A stretch of 64,000 nt of DNA. Source: Dryas octopetala. Lineage: Eukaryota > Streptophyta > Magnoliopsida > Rosales > Rosaceae. Made by a program: the position numbers and the translations under genes. How positions within the stretch are numbered: position 1 is the stretch's first letter; each line of letters begins with the position of its first letter. Of the stretch, positions 51,237-63,207 are shown piece by piece. The stretch covers positions 14,729,896 to 14,793,895 of the forward strand of contig OY992837.1 of NCBI GenBank assembly GCA_963921425.1, given 5' to 3'. The notes under the pieces were generated by a model. That model did no database searches and was not told the DNA's origin. It worked only from the letters and a program-made list of their open reading frames with translations.

Positions 51237-54200
51237 TTGGGACGTTTAGAGAATGACGTGAGTTCCCTGGCTACTGGCCAAGAGAAAATTCTTAAGGAGA
51301 TGCAAGAAATGTTCTCAGCTATGAATGCCCGCTTCGATCAAATTTCTCGTACTGGTGACAGCTCTCATAGTACAAATCAAAACGGAAATGGTCGACCAAA
51401 CGGAAATGGAGGGACTTCAAACACCACTGGCTCTTACCTCCCTAAGTTGGTGAAGCTGGACTTTCCTCACTTTAATGGGACAGAAGATCCCACAAGCTGG
51501 ATCTGCCGAGCTGAACAATTTTTTGAAATTCACCAAACTCAAGATGGAGAGAGAGTGCCACTAGCTTCATTTAATCTGGAGGGCGATGCTCAACTATGGT
51601 TTCAATTGATGAAGGAGGAAACTCCCATTATCACGTGGGAGGCATTCAAGCAAGGGCTTCATGACAGATATGGCCCAACTCAATTTCAAGACTTTTTTGG
51701 CGACCTGACAAAGCTACAACAAACTGGTACGGTGAGAGATTACCAAACCCAGTTTGAGAAATTATTAATTAGAGCAGGAAGACTGACTCCAGATCAACAA
51801 GTTGGTTGCTTTGTGAGCGGTCTGAAGGAGAATATTAAAACAGATGTGCAAGCTTGCAAGCTACAAACACTTTCTGCCGCCATCGGTTTGGCTCGACTAT
51901 ATGAGTCCCGCAATCAATCCAATCGTCGAGCAGTTATTTCGGAGGTGAAGAGGCCCCTACCCAATGGGCTTATGAAGTTTGAACGGCGCCGTAATTTCAT
52001 GCCAGTCAAGCAGATGTCCCCAGCTGAACTGAAGGAAAGAAGAGAGAAAGGACTTTGCTTTAATTGTGATGAGAAATTTAGTCCGGGGCACAGGTGCAAG
52101 AAATTATTTCTTATTGAAGGTTGCTGGTCAGATGAAGAAAATGAAGAAGTTGGAGAAGCTACATCAGAAGATAACATAGATGAAGAAGGATTGCCTGAAG
52201 TCTCTCTCCATGCCATCTATGGGGCTCGGACTCCTCAAACAATGCGGGTGAACGGTAAAGTGGGTAAGCACCATATGATAATTTTGGTGGACTCTGGAAG
52301 TACACATAATTTTTTAAGTAATAGAGCTGCTAAAAAGATTGGCATTAACCCCACTGGTTTTGGAAAGTTTGAAGTGTCAGTTGCAAATGGCGAAAAGCTT
52401 ACAAGTGCAGGGCTTTGTAAAGGTATGTGCATGCTGATCCAAGGTGTTCCAATTACAGTTGATATGTACCTACTGCCATTGGACGGATGTGATGCTGTTT
52501 TAGGAACCCAATGGTTGAGCACGTTGGGACCTATTATTTGGGACTTCTCCAAATTGCAAATGAAATTTCAAGTTGAGGGGAAAGAAGTGGTTTTAAAAGG
52601 AGGGACACCACCAGAGGATAAAATTGTGGGTGAGCAAGAATTTTGCAAAGAGTTAAAGAAAAAGAAAGATGGAGCTCTCTTACAAATATGCTCTCTTACT
52701 ATGCATGACCCTCAAGGTACAACTTGTTCCACACTTCATTTGGTTACCATTAATTCACAGCTTGAGCATGTATTGCAGCTTTTTGAAGGTGTCTTTGAAG
52801 ATCCACAAAGATTACCACCTCCCAGGTCACATGACCATAAGATACCATTGAAGGAAGGAAGTGGTCCTGTTAGTGTGAGGCCTTATAGGTACCCACACTT
52901 CCAAAAGAATGAAATTGAGAAGTTAGTGGCAGAGATGTTGAAGTCGGGCACAATTCGACCTAGCCAAAGTCCATATTCCTCTCCAGTCTTACTAGTAAAG
53001 AAGCACGATGGATCTTGGAGGCTTTGCATAGACTACAGGGCCTTGAATAGGAATACTATCAAAGATAAGTTTCCAATCCCTGTCATTGACGAATTGCTAG
53101 ATGAGCTTCATGGTGCAAAATATTTTACCAAATTGGATCTTCGTTCCGGCTATCATCAAATCCGGATGCATCCTGGTGATATATCCAAGACAGCCTTTCG
53201 AACACACCAAGGGCATTATGAGTTTTTGGTAATGCCATTCGGCCTCACCAATGCACCCTCCACTTTCCAGTCACTCATGAATGAAGTCTTCAAAGAATAC
53301 CTCCGTAAGTTTATATTGGTATTTTTTGATGATATTTTAATTTACAGTACAACATGGGACCAACATTTGGAGCATCTAAAAATTGTACTGTCAATTTTGA
53401 GAGCTAACCAGTTGTTTGTAAAAAAAGAAAAATGTGCATTTGGGCAGAAAGAAGTGAAGTATTTGGGGCATGTGATTTCCAACAAAGGAGTTGCTGTAGA
53501 CCCAGAAAAAATTGCTGCTATGTTGGAATGGCCTAAACCAACCACTGTCAAAGCACTGCGTGGATTCTTGGGATTAACAGGGTACTACAGAAAATTCATT
53601 CAAGACTATGGCAAGATTGCTAGACCCTTGACAGAATTGCTTAAAAAGGGAAGCTTCAAATGGAGTCCCCAGGCTGAAGAATCATTTGAGAGGCTCAAGA
53701 AAGTGATGACGCAAGCTCCTGTTCTTGCCTTGCCAGACTTTAACAAGCCATTTATTGTTGAATGTGATGCATCTGGATCCGGAGTTGGTGGAGTTCTCAT
53801 GCAAGAAAAGCGCCCAATAGCATTTTTCAGTCATGGATTGCAAGGTAAAAACTTGTTTTTATCTACTTATGAAAAAGAGATGCTGGCTTTGGTGCTTGCA
53901 GTGAAAAAATGGAGACCATACTTACTTGGGCGAAAGTTTGTTGTGCGAACTGATCAAAGAAGCTTGAAGCATTTGTGGGACCAGAAAATAATAACAACAG
54001 CTCAAGAAAAATGGCTTGTCAAATTGATGGGATATGACTTTGTCATCGAGTATAAAAGGGGTGCAGAAAATTTGGTAGCTGATGCTCTTTCAAGAAGAAG
54101 TGAAAATGGTGAAGTTGTAGCCATCTCAATCCCTGTACCAAATTGGTTGGAACCAATTAAAGATGAGGTACGCAGCCAACCAATCTTGCAACAGATTGTA

Positions 54201-55565
54201 GAGAATATCCAACAAGGTGAAGAAGTGGGCCCCTGGGCATTAAAAGATGGTATACTCTACTTTAAAAATAAAATTTATTTGTTGCCAGATTCATCTTTAG
54301 TACCTACTATTGTAAAGGAGATGCATTCCAGCACACATGAAGGCTACCACAAGACCATGCAGAGAGTTGGGTCAGTTTTTTATTGGAAGGGCATGAAAAA
54401 AACCATTAGGGAGTTCATCAAGCAGTGTGATACATGTCAAAGGAATAAAGGAGAAAATACTAAGCCAGCAGGACTCCTTCAACCTCTCCCTGTTCCTTTG
54501 CAGGTATGGACTGATATCTCAATGGACTTCATTGATGGGCTTCCTAGATCCAATGGGAAGACAAGTATTTTTGTGGTAGTTGACAGACTCTCCAAATATG
54601 CCCATTTTATTCCCATCTCCCATCCATATACTGCTGCAACTATCGCTCAAATATTTTTTGAGAACATTTTCAAATTATATGGCATGCCAAAAAGTGTTGT
54701 TTGTGATAGAGATCCTACTTTTACAAGTATTTTTTGGAAGGAGTTATTCAGATTGCAGGGAACAAGCTTCAATTTTAGTTCCTCTTATCACCCCCAAACT
54801 GATGGCCAAACAGAGGTGGTAAACAAGACTGTTGAAATGTATCTCAGATGTTTTACAAGCCATAGACAAAAAGAATGGGTGCGGTGGATTCCTTGGGCTG
54901 AATATTGCTACAACACCAGTGTACACTCTTCCACCAAGACAACTCCATATGAGGTAGTATACGGGAAGCCACCTCCTACATTACTGTCCTATGTTCCAGG
55001 AACAACTCAAGTGGAAGCTGTTGATTTGGAGTTACGGAGCCGTGACCAAGTCCTTAAAGAGTTGAGAGAGCAATTAATGGCAGCGCAGGAACGTATGAAA
55101 AAATTTTATGATGCCAAGCGAACAGACAAGAGTTTTGAGGTTGGAGATTTTGTTTATCTGAAGTTGCAACCTTATCGGCAGGTATCTGTATCATTAAGGA
55201 AAAATCTGAAACTATCACCACGTTTCTATGGTCCTTATGAAATCATTCAAAAGGTTGGACAGGTGGCATACAAGTTAAGACTTCCTGAGAGCTCCAAAAT
55301 TCATCCAGTATTTCATGTCTCTCGGCTTAAGAAGACGATAGGCACGAACGTGGCAGTCCAAGACTTTTTACCAGGAATTTCAAATGAGGAGGGAACCATT
55401 ATTCCCATTCCACAAGCCATCCTAGATCATCGCAAACGGAAGCATCAGGAAGAAGTTTTAGTCCATTGGCAAGGCTTATCTCCAGAAGATGCAACTTGGG
55501 AAACCTTAAGCGACTTGAAACTGAGGTTTTCAATTGACACCCTTGAGGACAAGGGTCTTCTGTAG
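51237..55565 (+). CDS. Chromovirus gag-pol polyprotein region (LTR element)
   Basis: A single long reading region of 1442 aa, the part of the element that looks whole. In order: gag (about residues 1-270), a CCHC knuckle ([16 protein letters not shown]), an aspartic protease ([13 protein letters not shown]), reverse transcriptase ([12 protein letters not shown], then the FFDDIL active-site motif), RNase H, integrase with its HHCC and catalytic core ([25 protein letters not shown]), the GPY/F module (RFYGPYEII) and a chromodomain-like end ([15 protein letters not shown]). In the family these direct particle assembly, cDNA synthesis and insertion, with the chromodomain guiding integration to marked chromatin. 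Its function here is not tested. Confidence 0.93.
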   Translation: MGRLENDVSSLATGQEKILKEMQEMFSAMNARFDQISRTGDSSHSTNQNGNGRPNGNGGTSNTTGSYLPKLVKLDFPHFNGTEDPTSWICRAEQFFEIHQTQDGERVPLASFNLEGDAQLWFQLMKEETPIITWEAFKQGLHDRYGPTQFQDFFGDLTKLQQTGTVRDYQTQFEKLLIRAGRLTPDQQVGCFVSGLKENIKTDVQACKLQTLSAAIGLARLYESRNQSNRRAVISEVKRPLPNGLMKFERRRNFMPVKQMSPAELKERREKGLCFNCDEKFSPGHRCKKLFLIEGCWSDEENEEVGEATSEDNIDEEGLPEVSLHAIYGARTPQTMRVNGKVGKHHMIILVDSGSTHNFLSNRAAKKIGINPTGFGKFEVSVANGEKLTSAGLCKGMCMLIQGVPITVDMYLLPLDGCDAVLGTQWLSTLGPIIWDFSKLQMKFQVEGKEVVLKGGTPPEDKIVGEQEFCKELKKKKDGALLQICSLTMHDPQGTTCSTLHLVTINSQLEHVLQLFEGVFEDPQRLPPPRSHDHKIPLKEGSGPVSVRPYRYPHFQKNEIEKLVAEMLKSGTIRPSQSPYSSPVLLVKKHDGSWRLCIDYRALNRNTIKDKFPIPVIDELLDELHGAKYFTKLDLRSGYHQIRMHPGDISKTAFRTHQGHYEFLVMPFGLTNAPSTFQSLMNEVFKEYLRKFILVFFDDILIYSTTWDQHLEHLKIVLSILRANQLFVKKEKCAFGQKEVKYLGHVISNKGVAVDPEKIAAMLEWPKPTTVKALRGFLGLTGYYRKFIQDYGKIARPLTELLKKGSFKWSPQAEESFERLKKVMTQAPVLALPDFNKPFIVECDASGSGVGGVLMQEKRPIAFFSHGLQGKNLFLSTYEKEMLALVLAVKKWRPYLLGRKFVVRTDQRSLKHLWDQKIITTAQEKWLVKLMGYDFVIEYKRGAENLVADALSRRSENGEVVAISIPVPNWLEPIKDEVRSQPILQQIVENIQQGEEVGPWALKDGILYFKNKIYLLPDSSLVPTIVKEMHSSTHEGYHKTMQRVGSVFYWKGMKKTIREFIKQCDTCQRNKGENTKPAGLLQPLPVPLQVWTDISMDFIDGLPRSNGKTSIFVVVDRLSKYAHFIPISHPYTAATIAQIFFENIFKLYGMPKSVVCDRDPTFTSIFWKELFRLQGTSFNFSSSYHPQTDGQTEVVNKTVEMYLRCFTSHRQKEWVRWIPWAEYCYNTSVHSSTKTTPYEVVYGKPPPTLLSYVPGTTQVEAVDLELRSRDQVLKELREQLMAAQERMKKFYDAKRTDKSFEVGDFVYLKLQPYRQVSVSLRKNLKLSPRFYGPYEIIQKVGQVAYKLRLPESSKIHPVFHVSRLKKTIGTNVAVQDFLPGISNEEGTIIPIPQAILDHRKRKHQEEVLVHWQGLSPEDATWETLSDLKLRFSIDTLEDKGLL

Positions 55566-55575
55566 GGGGAAGGAA
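55565..55575 (+). promoter_or_regulatory. Polypurine tract before the 3' LTR
   Basis: GGGGGAAGGAA directly precedes the 3' LTR, the usual primer site for plus-strand cDNA synthesis in this family. Confidence 0.85.
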
Positions 55576-56023
55576 TGTTACGTGCTGGGTCGTGATGAGT
55601 AGTTGAATGAGTCAAATAGCTAGTTTAATTCATGTTTTAGTTGTTGAGTAATTGTAGGAGTCAGCATATGGTTAGTTGAGAGTTAGTAGGAGTTATGTTG
55701 GTCCACTTGCTGTTGCAGAGTGGGGTGTTACGCTAAGAGTCGTGGGATTGTGTTCCTACTTTTATGCTTTCCATTATCAAGTCTTGCTTGTATAAATTTC
55801 ATTGTTGAATAGAATGAAGCACGACCTTTTTATCTCAATTTGTTAGCTTTGTCTAACTTGGAGGTCTTGGGTTCCCTCGAAGCAATCCAATCCATTCTAT
55901 TTATCCTTGTCGTTATATTTTCAACTACAACAATAGGAAGACGTAAGAAGAAAACACCAGTGAAAGACCCACCTCCATTGCAAGATCGCCCAGTTACTCG
56001 GGCTGTGACTTTGGCACGTAACA
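55576..56023 (+). repeat. 3' LTR (448 bp)
   Basis: Same length and borders as the 5' LTR, with no difference noticed on comparison by eye. It is followed by the CCATC target duplication. Confidence 0.95.
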
Positions 56024-56028
56024 CCATC

Positions 56029-56738
56029 TGGATTTTCAATTCTTCCCCTAATGGCCAAAACACCAGACACATGACTACCTGCTTGAGCTTTCCTTCGTCT
56101 TTGGAAATAAGTGTCATCTTCACATCGTCCAAAACTAACTTCTGCATGCTTACTGTACAACATATAGTTGTCAACTTGTCACCAAGTGATCAGCTCGTAA
56201 GAATAGATCTAATAAGAACTAAAATCTTGTGTTCATCGGCATGTTTTGGAAGTGCTTTTGTAGGAAGTTCTTTTACTCACTAGGCCTTTTGCATGTAATA
56301 CTTTTGTTAGAAACACATGCTTGAGTTTTACTTAATTTGTGGTTTAAAAATAAACTCGTGGCTAAAAAAAAATAGAAAAAAAAAAAGGTATGATTTTATT
56401 GCTCAAATGCTCAAAGGGTTTGATGTTTGGGCCTATTACTAAAAGCCCCTTTAATATTAAGAATTACTGAATTAGGTTATTGTAGTTAGCTTTTCATTAG
56501 AAATCAAGTCTCTTGCTAAAGAATTGGTCAATTAGTTAGATTGGGAGCTCACACATGACACAACCCTTTGCCTGACATTAATTCAAGGGTAAAATGGTGC
56601 TTGTAGTTTTTATTTTTCTTCAATCGGATCCCTATTAGCAATCAAATATTTGAATTGGCATTGTGTGCGATGGTCACGTGACATCTCCATCTAAATAATT
56701 GATAAATTCTTTGGCTAGGGATTTAATTCTATATAGAC
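56029..56738. other. Spacer after the LTR element
   Basis: No gene was recognised. The sequence directly after the LTR continues that before 44839, as expected for an insertion. Confidence 0.55.
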
Positions 56739-57216
56739 TTAGGGTCAGTTTAATATTAATGTGAAAAAATAACTGTGAAGTAAAACAGCTGTAAAGTAAA
56801 GTAATTGAATATTTGGTAAACTATGTTTTCAAAAGTATTGTGAGTGCAAAAAATAGTATCAAAGTGTTTGGTAAATATTAATGTGAAGTAAAACAGCTGT
56901 AAAGTAAAGTAGTTGAATATTTGGTAAACTATGTTTTCAAAAGTATTGTGAATGCAAAAAATAGTATCAAAGTGTTTGGTAAATATTAATGTAAAAATGT
57001 TTTGGCTATGTATAATTACTAAAAATGGTTGGCTGTGATTCACTGCAGTTTTAAAAAACATGTAGAAATCTGAGTTCTGTTTTTGCTATGAGAAATTGAG
57101 AATTGTGGAGAAAAACAGTTTTTTATTTTTTTTACCAAACACCAAAACTGCTATAGGTGATAAAATTGTCATCCATAGTCATTTTTAAGTCCTCTACCGC
57201 AATTCTAAACGAGACC

Positions 57217-57219
<3 letters not shown>
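56739..57219. mobile_element. Tourist-like MITE with an internal 108 bp duplication
   Basis: Ends GGGTCAGTTTAATATT and (reverse complement) GGTCTCGTTTAGAATT are imperfect inverted repeats, flanked by TTA on both sides (56739-56741 and 57217-57219). This fits PIF/Harbinger MITEs. Within it a 108 bp unit starting 'gtgaagtaaaacagctgtaa' occurs at 56775 and again at 56883 with few differences. Confidence 0.65.
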
Positions 57220-57247
<28 letters not shown>

Positions 57248-58570
57248 GACTTGATTGAAAAAAATTAAAACTATAATAACCAATTGAAAAAAGCACGTCA
57301 AACTATAGGCACCAATTGTTTCAATTTTCATTTCCCTTTTTTCTGTGAATTATGTTTCATGGTTTACTTTCAACAAGTGGACATTGGGTTGGCAAAGGAG
57401 AATAAAATCAAAACTACATGGGGCCTGCCTCATTAATCATTCTAGACAAAGAAATTAAGATGATGGAATGGCCTCAGATAAATTCAATCCTAGTCTACTT
57501 CAGATATGATTAAAATTCAGCACAGTACATAAAATACAAAAAGAAAAAATCGTATCCCTTTTTCAGGGGATGTTCCCTCGCAAGTTTTTAATATTCTCCT
57601 AATTAGAACAGAAAAACAATTAAAAATTCTAAAAGGATAAAAACGTGCGGATTGTTCAGCGTTTTATGCAAATTGGTCTCAACATTATGTAGATCAATTC
57701 GCCCGATCCGCAAAGTAACTATCACTACGCTTTTATAATGCACTTGCACTTGTACTGATATATTTCTAATAAAAAAATTTAAATTTTACAGTTTTTTTTA
57801 TCTAGGACAAAATAAAAAAGATTCTTAAGCCCAAAATTAGCTGACACAAAAGTTAATCTTCAAACTAAAATTTAAAAAGTTAGTTATTGTTCATAGTGCG
57901 TTCTGTTCACCGTGTAATTTTTTTTTTTTTTTGTTTTAGAAGAAAGCTTCAAACAACATCAAGAAACATCATATGCATATATGCATGTAGTAATAATTTT
58001 TTTTTAAAAAAATTCAAACAATATTAAGAAGCATCATTCCAAATGCATATGATGCTTGTTAATTTATTTTGAATCATCTTGTAGATGCATCTGCAAGATG
58101 ATGATGCATATGCAAGCATAGCAGATGATGTATCTGCAAGAAGAGCAAAAGAGTACCACATCCATGAACAGAAATTGAAAATCACCGAAAGCAAGAAACC
58201 GATCAGTATAGAAATGGTTCAAAGAGAAATTGCTTCCACTTATAGATCTAATCACCGTACTAAAAATCGAATGTGATATGAAACTTTAAATCAAACACGA
58301 TTTTCAGGACAAATTGAATTGAAAAAACGAAAAAATCAAATCAAATATGGAATTCTAAATGAACTCGATCTGCATCAGAATCGCTGCATCGGTGGCGCAT
58401 ATCGACGGAGGAGAATTGAAAAGTGTCGAGAGAGTGAGAGAGAGACAGACAGAGAGTTACAGAGAAAAGAAGGAGAGAGCGAGGAGAAAGTGATGAGAGA
58501 GAGAAAAGAAGGAGATAGCGATGAGAGAGAGAGAGAGCGTGTGAGAGAATAGAGAAAAGGAGTCACATTC
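57220..58570. other. AT-rich spacer with a (TA)n run
   Basis: A (TA)n run lies at about 57222-57246. Near 58085-58550 there is a GA-rich stretch with an open frame of low complexity. No gene was recognised. Confidence 0.5.
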
Positions 58571-59070
58571 GTAGGGGTGGTATCGATTCGGTAACCAAAA
58601 TGGCACAACCAACCACCGGCGGTATGGCTAGCTTAGCTTCCGACATAGATGCTGACAAGGTCGGTTGCGGTCGGTATGGGTTCAGTGAGGTCGGCATCGG
58701 TGACTGGGATTTCACCCTCTTCTCTCTGCAAATCCAACTCCAGCCAGCACCTCCAGTCAGTTTACATAAGCTGCAAGTACTCCTCCAACTCTGTATGGCA
58801 CCGGTCCGACCACCACCTGCGACTCACCACCGCGCGCAACTAACCTCCAATCACCGTCGCACCCACTCTCCGGAGCTTCGCCACTGCCAAGCCCGAGCTC
58901 ATCGTCCAGTCATCCACCTTCGGGGAAGAAGAAGAAGAAGAAGACGAAGCATGCCAGTCGGTATCGGTGTGCCCAAGGTTTGGAATTTCCAACTGCCACC
59001 GACATGGGTCGGTTCGGTTCGGTCGGCATCGGTGGCTGAGTTGCCATATAGTATCCAAGTCTGACAAGTC
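58571..59070 (+). other. GC-rich block with 'ggtcggt' repeats, possible element remnant
   Basis: The edge 'taggggtggtatcgattcgg' resembles the end of an hAT-type element, and 'tcggttcggttcggtcggcatcggtggc' near 59000 is a simple repeat often seen inside such elements. An open frame of 154 aa (58600-59064) covers it but has no recognisable domain and is Pro/Arg/His-rich. The opposite end was not found. It is left as unassigned rather than called a gene. Confidence 0.35.
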
Positions 59071-59116
59071 TGTTGACTCGTGTGCCCATTTGAGAAATGA
59101 GTGTGTCTGATCCTAA

Positions 59117-59257
59117 CACCACGTGGTATTATCTATCTACTTAAATTATAATAAGTGTATAATAATTAATTTTTAAAACTATAAATTTTTAAAAATATTT
59201 TTAAAATTATACACGTGTTATAATATAAGTAAATTAGTAATACCACGTCATTATATC
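59117..59257. mobile_element. Foldback MITE, about 140 bp
   Basis: 'ccacgtggtatta...cttaaattataataagtgtataata' on the left is matched inversely by 'ttatacacgtgttataatataagtaaatt...taataccacgt' on the right. The whole could form a hairpin. No target duplication was fixed. Confidence 0.55.
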
Positions 59258-60282
59258 ACGTGATATTTATAATCATATCAAATAATTTTTCCACATAAGA
59301 AAGCCCCTAAATACTATAGCTAAACTTTTCCCTTTCGGAGAATTTGTCCTTAAAATTACAAATGCACTCCACTAATTCTTTTTCTCGTACGGTCTTGGCA
59401 AAAAAGGATATACTCTTTTTGATTGGATAAAGGCATGCTATGGCATGCTACATGCCACACCGGCCTATCCAACGTATGGTGCACTCATATTGAAGTCTTT
59501 CCAAACGAGCACACAGACTTTAGTATAAATAATAAATTTAAATAAAAAAGAAAAGAAAAAGAAACAAGCACACAGACTATTAGTAATTTTTAATTTTTGA
59601 AAAGATCACACTACAAGAGTGAGAGAGATATATACATTCATGAATATTTATATGTCCTCTTATATGTATATATTCACAAATATACTAATAGTGTGTCAAT
59701 ATTAATTTATTTGTTAGAAATATACGAAGTGCAAATGAATTTAAAGTTGAATAAATAAAACACTGTCACATTATATAATTGCACAAAATTTGATAAATAT
59801 AAAATATTGAGAAACAAAATGATTTCAAAGGAGAATAATATGTATTAAAGCTCATCGGAAAACAACTCCCATCTTTAATTTACAACAAGAATAACTACTG
59901 CATAGAATAACTCTACCAACCAAGAGGTAAAGGCTTAAAAGCAGACCAATATTTCATAACACCAACAACCCCATTAATGGCATTAATGTTCATATAATAA
60001 TTATCTGAAAAATATTTCTTCCAATATATTTTTAAACAAAAATAAGTATAATTTCTCAACAAAATCTCATAGGTAAACCTCCATATACATCTGTAAGATT
60101 ACTTGAAACATTCCTGTGGACAGTTTAGCATAGCCTCATGCATAAAAAATGCCCAAAAAAGGAAGAAAATAAAATCAAAAGATTAAGGAAATGAAATAAG
60201 TAGGGAGGGAGATATAGAAAGAAAAATTTCAAGGATTGAAGGATACAGACAAAGCTAGATGGGTCTTTATCTATCTACTAAC
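59258..60282. other. AT-rich spacer and 3' flank of the CLE gene
   Basis: No gene was recognised. The right part should contain the 3'UTR of the minus-strand CLE gene. Confidence 0.5.
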
Positions 60283-60561
60283 TTATCTATTGTGCAGAGG
60301 ATTTGGGCCAGTGTAGACCTTCCTCTTATCAGCACCAAAAATATCATCACCATCTTTACCTGCATTTCTTTTAAAGCCAGCTTGAGGCTTAAAGGGATTA
60401 ATTTCAGAACCAGCAGGCACACCTTTGGATCTACTGAACTTTTCATATCCAGCTGCAAAGCTTGGGGTCTCCAACTGTAGTAGCATCAAGAGAAGTAGAG
60501 ACAAGCAAGCCAACTCTATTTTCAGACCCATCTGCTTCCTGCTGATCTTAACCCAATTCAT
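60283..60561 (-). CDS. CLE22: CLE22/CLE19-like signalling peptide precursor
   Basis: A single-exon 92 aa precursor. Residues about 11-35 form a Leu-rich hydrophobic segment (IELACLSLLLLMLLQLETPSFAA), a secretion signal. A variable linker follows, and the last 13 residues RKVYTGPNPLHNR are a CLE motif ending exactly at the stop. From memory Arabidopsis CLE22 ends RRVFTGPNPLHNR after a similar acidic EDVFEDGK lead-in; here it is DDIFGADK. CLE peptides are cut out, modified on proline and sensed by leucine-rich receptor kinases to control meristem and vascular cell fate. The frame is open upstream to an ATG at 60762, but MNWVKISRKQ puts the hydrophobic segment near the N-terminus as expected; an ATG ten codons later is the alternative start. 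Paralogue naming is tentative. Confidence 0.85.
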   Translation of the reverse strand: MNWVKISRKQMGLKIELACLSLLLLMLLQLETPSFAAGYEKFSRSKGVPAGSEINPFKPQAGFKRNAGKDGDDIFGADKRKVYTGPNPLHNR

Positions 60562-62325
60562 GGGATGAAATACTCTCACTACTTGTGTTTCTTTTTTGCT
60601 TTTTCTCTCTGCTTGAAAAACTGAAGATATATTAATTGGTGGTGTTTTTGAGGCAGAGATGTAGAGAGATGACTGAGGGCTATTAAGGAACTTTTTGGTT
60701 TTGTTTTTCTTAGGAGGAGACCTTGGAGTTTGGTTTTGTGGGGGGTGAGAGTCAAAATGCATAGGATTTGCTGCTGCCTGGTTTCTATAAATATATGGTG
60801 CAAGAGGGTGTCTTTGGAAACTTCTCTTGCAAGTTGCAACTGATTTAGAGCCTAATTTTTTCTGGGGAAACCTCTACACTGGAGAGAGAGAGAGAGAGGA
60901 GGGCTTCAAATTCCAATTTCCTAAACTGAAAGCTGCATAAGGTCCTTGCTCATCTTTTTATTGATCTTGGGTAATGTGAGGTTAATCATTTGTTTGGGTG
61001 TTTTACTTTCTTTTGCTAAAGAAAGGTTTGACTTCTCAGATAGTGGTCTAGGGTGGTCCTAGTGTATTGGGAATTTCTACCCTGATGTGTGTGAGCATAT
61101 ATAACATCTATTGTGTTTGTGACTGTGAAAGTGAGAGTGGTTAAATTGGCCTGTAGCATAATATGAAGATATGCCCTGCAGCAAATGATATATTTTTCCT
61201 AGACCACTATACATGCATTTAATTAGTAAATTTATTCATTTTCTCAAGGTTACAACTTATTAAGGTGCAGTACACACCACACTCATTTATGAATTTAGGC
61301 ACACATCAAATATGTTGATATTTCAATTAATTTAAATACAATAGATTGTCAAATGGGTATGAAGTTTTACTAAAAGGTCTCAGTATTGTATGTGTGTTCT
61401 AATTCTTTATATATTAATTGATGACTCTTTTTTATTAAGAACGAGAGATCTTTCCTTCTTTGATTTTTTGGACAAAGTTCATTATTTTGCTGAAAAGTTG
61501 GCTCTTGTAGACAGTCCTTGTGGTTATAATTAAAATGACGATTATTTATTTATGCTTAGCTTATGTGACCCTCTCATCACTTATGATGTTAATTTGTAGA
61601 GATTTCTTGAATGGAAAATCTAAAAGGGATAATCAAATGGTTAAATGTGTCACACTTTAATTATTTTTTAATATAGATAATTCTTGAATGGAGAACCTAA
61701 ACAATGGACAATCTGTATCATTTGGGCACATTGGGGTTGACCCCAACCATGAAGTTCCTTTGTCTTCTTTAAAAGAGTATCTCTATTTATAAAAAAAAAA
61801 ATAATAATAAAAAAAGGAATTCTTTAGAGCGGTTTAAAGGTTTAAGATTTATATATATAGATATAACATTTGAATATTTTTTTCTTAAGTTAATTTTGAT
61901 CCGGAGCTGACATGAATTATTAATTTAGGGCATAAAAATATTCTTTTAGGAATGAGGGATTAGAAGCAAAATTTTAAATTCTAAACCTTAAATCAAGCTG
62001 TTTTGTAATCTGTAAGGCATTTTACATATATAAATATGTTTATTTATATAAAAATGGCATCATTTAGTTGATGCAACAATTAAACCAACAGCAGCAAAAT
62101 TTGACGAAGTTGGGAGCCAAATGGGCGTGTACATAGAAGTATCTCAACATGATTATCCAATGCAATGGTCCAAATTGATTATTAGCTCATCAGTATGGTT
62201 TTGATGAAGGATGATGATGAACAATAGTCAATAGTTAATAGTCTTCAGTATATAACCATATTGTTGTAATTAAAATAATGATGAGAAGGTGGCAATAATC
62301 TTCTTGTGTGGATCTTTGATAGATT
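60562..62325. promoter_or_regulatory. 5' region of the CLE gene, then AT-rich spacer
   Basis: The first few hundred bases above the CLE start should contain its leader and promoter. A TATA-like 'catatatttatag' on the minus strand near 60785-60797 is a possible core element, about 225 bases above the start codon. A (GA)n run lies at 60884-60899. Beyond about 61000 no gene or bounded repeat was recognised. Confidence 0.4.
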
Positions 62326-62360
62326 TCATTCAAAGTTAATGTCTGTTTGTTTGTTTGTTT

Positions 62361-62399
<39 letters not shown>

Positions 62400-62493
62400 G
62401 AGTTGGGGGAGAAGGGGAACGAACTTAAATGTAAAGTGGGCAATTTCATGGCCCTTCCAACTGGGCTATCTGACAACTGCTCATTCAAAGTTA
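62326..62493 (-). mobile_element. tRNA-derived SINE with 13 bp target duplication
   Basis: TCATTCAAAGTTA occurs exactly on both sides (62326-62338 and 62481-62493). Between them, on the minus strand, the sequence has an A-box-like ATAGCCCAGTTGG and a B-box-like AAGTTCGTTCC about 30 bases later, and ends in a tail of about 37 A (T on the plus strand, about 62362-62398) followed by (CAAA)n-like repeats. This is the structure of a young tRNA-head SINE of about 140 bp. Confidence 0.8.
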
Positions 62494-63021
62494 TCATTCA
62501 GAGTTATGTTTAAAACCTGTAACACCTACTTGATTCTATTTAATCTTCTTAGCATAAAAATGGGATTTGTAATTTACTTAGGTGATAATTAAAACACTTT
62601 AGGAGAATTTGTTCAAAGTTTATTGAGACATAGGAGCTGGAGTGGGCCATAGAGAGGTAGGACGTGAATATCAGAATTAATGTATATAGCGGTGTCACTT
62701 TCTTAGAGGAAATGATGATGTTTTTGGTCACTTTATATTTTTTGAAGAAAAGATCGGTGTGTGAAAGTCATGGATACTTGATGATTTTAGCACCCACAAA
62801 AAGGTAACCCAAATTTTCATACCATACTCTCAACTATATAATTCCTTTTTTTTTTTTTTTTATTAAAGAATTATATAATTTTTTGTTTTTCTAAAATATT
62901 ATTTTTCAAGGCTTATTAAATTGTTATCATAGAAGTACTCTTAAGTTAACTGATAAGTAACCTTGCTACTTAATTCTCTTGTTCTTGTGGAGTACTCGGC
63001 AATTGAGGGGAACTAATAGAA
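62494..63021. other. AT-rich spacer
   Basis: No gene or bounded repeat was recognised. Confidence 0.5.
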
Positions 63022-63207
63022 GATGAAAGAGCTGTTATTTCAGTTGCATATTTGTCGAGTAGCGTATTGTCCTCAGGAAGGGAATCAGGTAGCACATGAG
63101 CTTGCTTGGTTTGCTCTCCGTAGGAGTGGTGTCATGATGTGGTTAGAGGAAGGTCTAACTTGGTTAATGGACTTAGTGTATGATGATCTTTCGAGCCAAC
63201 ATCATAA
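63022..63207 (+). pseudogene. Fragment of a plant RNase H-like (RVT_3) domain
   Basis: The plus strand encodes CRVAYCPQEGNQVAHELAWFAL followed by MMWLEEGLTWLMDLVYDDL. The EGN..AH.LA..A motif is the C-terminal end of the RNase H-like domain found in plant LINE-related proteins. Only the last 60 or so residues are present, with no recognisable upstream part, so it is a degraded remnant. It ends where another repeat begins. Confidence 0.65.

Larger units (their letters stand above)
44839..56028 (+). mobile_element. Ty3/gypsy chromovirus with internal triplicated block
   Basis: This LTR retrotransposon spans 44844-56023 (11,180 bp). It has two 448 bp LTRs that look identical, a CCATC target duplication (44839-44843 and 56024-56028), a tRNA-Met type primer-binding site and a purine tract before the 3' LTR. 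The pol order (protease, reverse transcriptase, RNase H, integrase, chromodomain-like end) places it among the chromoviruses; a Reina-like clade is possible but not certain. Three tandem 1970 bp units lie ahead of the full gag-pol copy. Without them the element would be 5,270 bp, a normal size. Identical LTRs point to a very recent insertion. The last gag-pol copy looks whole; the three upstream copies are partial. Confidence 0.93.
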
